Shown here: in pieces, positions 6,369-7,957 of the stretch
Layout of the letters: the number at the start of each line of letters is the position of its first letter
How positions within the stretch are numbered: the stretch's first letter is position 1
Source of the DNA: Chloroflexota bacterium
GTDB taxonomy: Bacteria > Chloroflexota > Dehalococcoidia > UBA2979
Direction of reading: 5' to 3'
Length of the DNA stretch: 7,957 nt
NCBI GenBank assembly: GCA_009843585.1
Contig: VYDC01000148.1
Coordinates: forward strand, 1-7,957
Made by a program: the position numbers and the translations under genes
Notes under the pieces: model-generated
The model's input: the letters and a program-made list of their open reading frames with translations, nothing else
Databases searched by the model: none
Told to the model about the DNA's origin: nothing

Positions 6369-6638
6369 TCAGACGAGAGACGCGATCGCCTCCGCCTCAC
6401 GCAACACGGAGCCGCCGCTCTCGGTGCGGCAGCGGGGACAGGTCGGCTCGGGCGGCGCGCCCATGTCGAAGAGGCGCACCTGCTGCGGGACGGAGGCGAT
6501 CAGGAGTCCGCAGACGGTCCCGACGCGCTGCGCGTGATAGAGCCGGGGCTCGAGCTCCTCCGCATCGTGCAGCAGCACCCAGTGCCAGTCGTCGGCGAGG
6601 TCGTCCATCGCCTTGGCAACGATCCGGACGTCCGACAC
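6369..6638 (-). CDS. small hypothetical protein with a CxxC motif
   Basis: An 89-residue protein starting at GTG 6638, chosen because GGGGAGGGG lies about eight bases upstream. The next in-frame start (ATG, 6608) has a poor site and would lose ten residues. The protein is acidic near its N-terminus (MDDLADD) and continues with WHWVLLHDAEELEPRLYHA (18-36). Near the C-terminus PPEPTCPRCRTE (62-73) contains C67-P-R-C70, like one half of a zinc ribbon. C43 is the only other cysteine, so a full four-cysteine site would need a partner or a dimer. I do not recognise the family. Reality is supported by the ribosome site, the Trp/His-rich conserved-looking core and the position between a convergent terminator and a divergent gene. 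It may be a small metal-binding or regulatory protein (inference). Confidence 0.7.
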   Translation of the reverse strand: MSDVRIVAKAMDDLADDWHWVLLHDAEELEPRLYHAQRVGTVCGLLIASVPQQVRLFDMGAPPEPTCPRCRTESGGSVLREAEAIASLV

Positions 6639-6740
6639 CGCTCGCCCCTCCCCGGGCCGGCCGGCGGCTGGGACCGCCAGCGGTCGGCGCGCAGGTGTAC
6701 GGTACGCGACGCGCAGGGAGCCGGGGAGTGGAGGCGCGGG

Positions 6741-7556
6741 ATGCGCGGCTATGCCTCGTGCCGCTGGGGGCAGGTGCACTACCGGTCCGCGGGGGCGATC
6801 CGGGGGGATGCGAGCCGGACGGCCGCGCTCCTCTTCCACGAGTCGCCACAGTCTTCCGCGATCTTCGAGCGAGCGCTCCCCCTCCTCGGCGAGCGGCTCG
6901 CCGCCTACGCGTTCGATACCCCGGGCTACGGCTACTCGGATCCGCCGCCGGGCCCCCGCTCCGTCCCCGAGTACGCGGCGGCCATGCTGGAGGCGGCCTC
7001 CTCGCTCGGCCTCGACCGCTTCGCCGCCGTCGGCGTTCACACCGGCACCGGCATCGCGCTGCAGATGGCCGCGCAGGCGCCGGAGAGGGTGAGCCACCTA
7101 GTGATCTCGGGGACGCCGGGCGCGATGCGCGAGTGGCGAGCCGGCTGGCTCGCGGACCCGCCGGGACCGATTCCGCTCGCGGATGACGGCGCGCACCTCC
7201 GGAACCAGTGGCTGACCGCGACGGGGCGCGGCGGCACCGCCGATCTCGCGCTCGCCACCCTGATGACCACGAGCGTGCTCCGCATCCACGAGCGCTGGGG
7301 CTGGGCGCTCGACGGGGTCGCGCGGCACGACCCGGAGCCGGACCTGCGCGCGCTCAGCTGCCCGGTGCTCGTCCTCGGCGTGGAGTTCGACACGCTCATC
7401 GAGGAGGACCGCGAGGCGGCACTCGCCGCGCCCGGCGCCCGCTTCGAGCTCGTCGAGGGCCTGCCCGGGCAGCTCCCGTGGCGCGCGCCTCACCGCTTCG
7501 CGCGCGCGGTGTCCGACTTCGTCGCGGGCCCTGATCCGGATCCGGGAGTCGCCTGA
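6741..7556 (+). CDS. alpha/beta-hydrolase-fold protein with non-canonical catalytic residues
   Basis: A 271-residue protein. ATG at 6741 follows GGAGG at six bases; the open frame extends upstream but with no fold similarity. The fold is clear: ALLFHESPQSS (29-39) replaces the usual HG oxyanion strand, AYAFDTPGYGYSDPPP (55-70) matches the conserved D-x-P-G-x-G-x-S segment, and VGVHTGTGIALQMA (97-110) is the nucleophile elbow. In the elbow the usual G-x-S-x-G reads G98-V-H100-T-G102, so His replaces the nucleophile Ser. The acid D217 in GVEFDTLIEED remains. The usual catalytic His after the last strand appears as Q244 in GLPGQLPW. It therefore probably does not work as an ordinary serine hydrolase; it may be a lyase, cofactor-free oxygenase or binding protein. 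It is divergent from the small CxxC gene, 102 bases away. Confidence 0.88.
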   Translation: MRGYASCRWGQVHYRSAGAIRGDASRTAALLFHESPQSSAIFERALPLLGERLAAYAFDTPGYGYSDPPPGPRSVPEYAAAMLEAASSLGLDRFAAVGVHTGTGIALQMAAQAPERVSHLVISGTPGAMREWRAGWLADPPGPIPLADDGAHLRNQWLTATGRGGTADLALATLMTTSVLRIHERWGWALDGVARHDPEPDLRALSCPVLVLGVEFDTLIEEDREAALAAPGARFELVEGLPGQLPWRAPHRFARAVSDFVAGPDPDPGVA

Positions 7557-7571
7557 CGTCGCAGTCGAGGT

Positions 7572-7599
7572 CGGGGCCCTGTCAGGGGCCGCGGCCCCG
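7572..7599 (+). terminator. nested GC inverted repeats after the hydrolase-fold gene
   Basis: CGGGGCC at 7572-7578 can pair with GGCCCCG at 7593-7599. The inner GGGGCCGCGGCCCC at 7585-7598 is a perfect 14-base palindrome, and CCCTGTCAGGG at 7578-7588 forms another small stem. These compete with each other. They lie 15-43 bases after the stop codon, fitting a terminator, but no T tract follows; a dyad operator is an alternative. Confidence 0.3.
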
Positions 7600-7627
7600 C
7601 GCGGGATGCCGATACGGCCATCACCCC

Positions 7628-7633
7628 TACACT
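7628..7633 (+). promoter_or_regulatory. candidate -10 hexamer for the Cache lipoprotein gene
   Basis: TACACT (four of six matches to TATAAT) lies 72 bases before the ATG at 7706, in an otherwise GC-rich gap. No -35 is seen. It follows the same TA-N-A-N-T pattern as other candidates in this window. Confidence 0.2.
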
Positions 7634-7705
7634 CCTCGGTGGGAATGGAAGCGCGTCCGACCGGCGACGCCGCCTCCACCCACCAGTGCGGCGGAGGTCT
7701 CTCGC

Positions 7706-7957
7706 ATGCGCACGCTCGTCGCCGCCGTCTCGATCATCGCCCTCTCCCTGGCGGTTGCCGGCTGCCGGGGAGACGGCGGGCCCGCCGACGCGCAGCCGGC
7801 GGCCGCTCCCCCCAAGTGGGACCCCGCCGAGTACACCAAGCACGTCGTCCGGACTGCGATCGGCAGATACGACTCGGAGGGTCTCGACGCGACCCTCGAC
7901 CACTACAACGCGCCGGAGAGCATCGACGGCCAGTGGTACGTCTTCATCATCGACGAG
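7706..7957 (+). CDS. Cache-domain lipoprotein, partial (C-terminus off the window)
   Basis: The frame starts at ATG 7706 with GGAGG eight bases upstream and is open for 84 codons to the window edge. The N-terminus is a bacterial lipoprotein signal: an Arg at position 2, a hydrophobic stretch LVAAVSIIALSLAVAG, and the lipobox VAGC with C20 as the lipidated cysteine. A Pro/Ala-rich linker (about 25-37) follows. Then KHVVRTAIGRYDSEG and a run ending GQWYVFIIDE match the start of an extracellular Cache (PAS-like) ligand-binding domain. The mature protein should be anchored on the outer face of the cytoplasmic membrane, or carried to the outer membrane if the host is diderm. Cache domains usually sit in chemoreceptors or histidine kinases; a lipoprotein form lacks a transmembrane link to signalling, at least in the visible part. 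What follows is outside the window. Confidence 0.85.
   Translation, partial: MRTLVAAVSIIALSLAVAGCRGDGGPADAQPAAAPPKWDPAEYTKHVVRTAIGRYDSEGLDATLDHYNAPESIDGQWYVFIIDE

Noticed and set aside
6534..6740. Upstream extension of the hydrolase-fold protein at 6741
   Set aside because: The extra 69 residues overlap the divergent small gene and its ribosome site and have no fold similarity; GGAGG precedes the ATG at 6741.
1..7957. Search for tRNA, rRNA, CRISPR repeats, transposases, integrases and attachment sites
   Set aside because: None was seen by eye on either strand. The repeats present are short GC palindromes of the kind expected in such DNA.

Overview
This is a very GC-rich window (guanine and cytosine dominate every third codon position) from a bacterium. 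The coding style, purine-rich Shine-Dalgarno sites, GTG starts and protein families fit an uncultured soil or water lineage such as Actinomycetota (Thermoleophilia-like), Chloroflexota or Rokubacteria. The sequence alone does not decide between them. Nothing looks like a plasmid, phage, insertion sequence, CRISPR array, tRNA or rRNA. Coding density is high and no gene-free gap exceeds about 150 bases.

Left part (1-1837), minus strand, reading outward: a GlcG/HbpS-family protein (1837-1421), a DinB-fold metal-binding protein (1294-779) and the N-terminal two thirds of a thiamine-pyrophosphate (TPP) domain of an acetolactate-synthase-like enzyme (675 to the window edge). The outermost bases hold long G runs and the TPP reading there looks damaged.

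Middle (1960-6248), plus strand and divergent from the first group: four genes in a probable operon. They are a canonical alpha/beta hydrolase, a Gfo/Idh/MocA NAD(P)-dependent oxidoreductase, a GMC-type flavoprotein of the pyranose-oxidase/fructose-dehydrogenase branch, and a two-domain carboxymuconolactone-decarboxylase (CMD)-like protein. Gaps are 35, 69 and 15 bases. The 69-base gap carries a possible 12-codon minicistron whose stop overlaps the GMC start. Two redox enzymes, a lactonase/esterase-type hydrolase and a CMD protein suggest oxidative breakdown of a sugar, cyclitol, glycoside or aromatic-derived compound. The substrate cannot be read from the sequence.

Right part (6276-7957): a GC-rich hairpin lies between the operon and a convergent small CxxC protein (6638-6369). 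An alpha/beta-hydrolase-fold protein lacking two of the three classical catalytic residues (6741-7556) is divergent from it. Last comes the start of a Cache-type lipoprotein (7706 to the window edge), probably a secreted ligand-binding protein.

The best candidates for something undescribed are the four-gene redox operon taken as a pathway, and the hydrolase-fold protein with His in place of the nucleophile Ser and Gln in place of the catalytic His.
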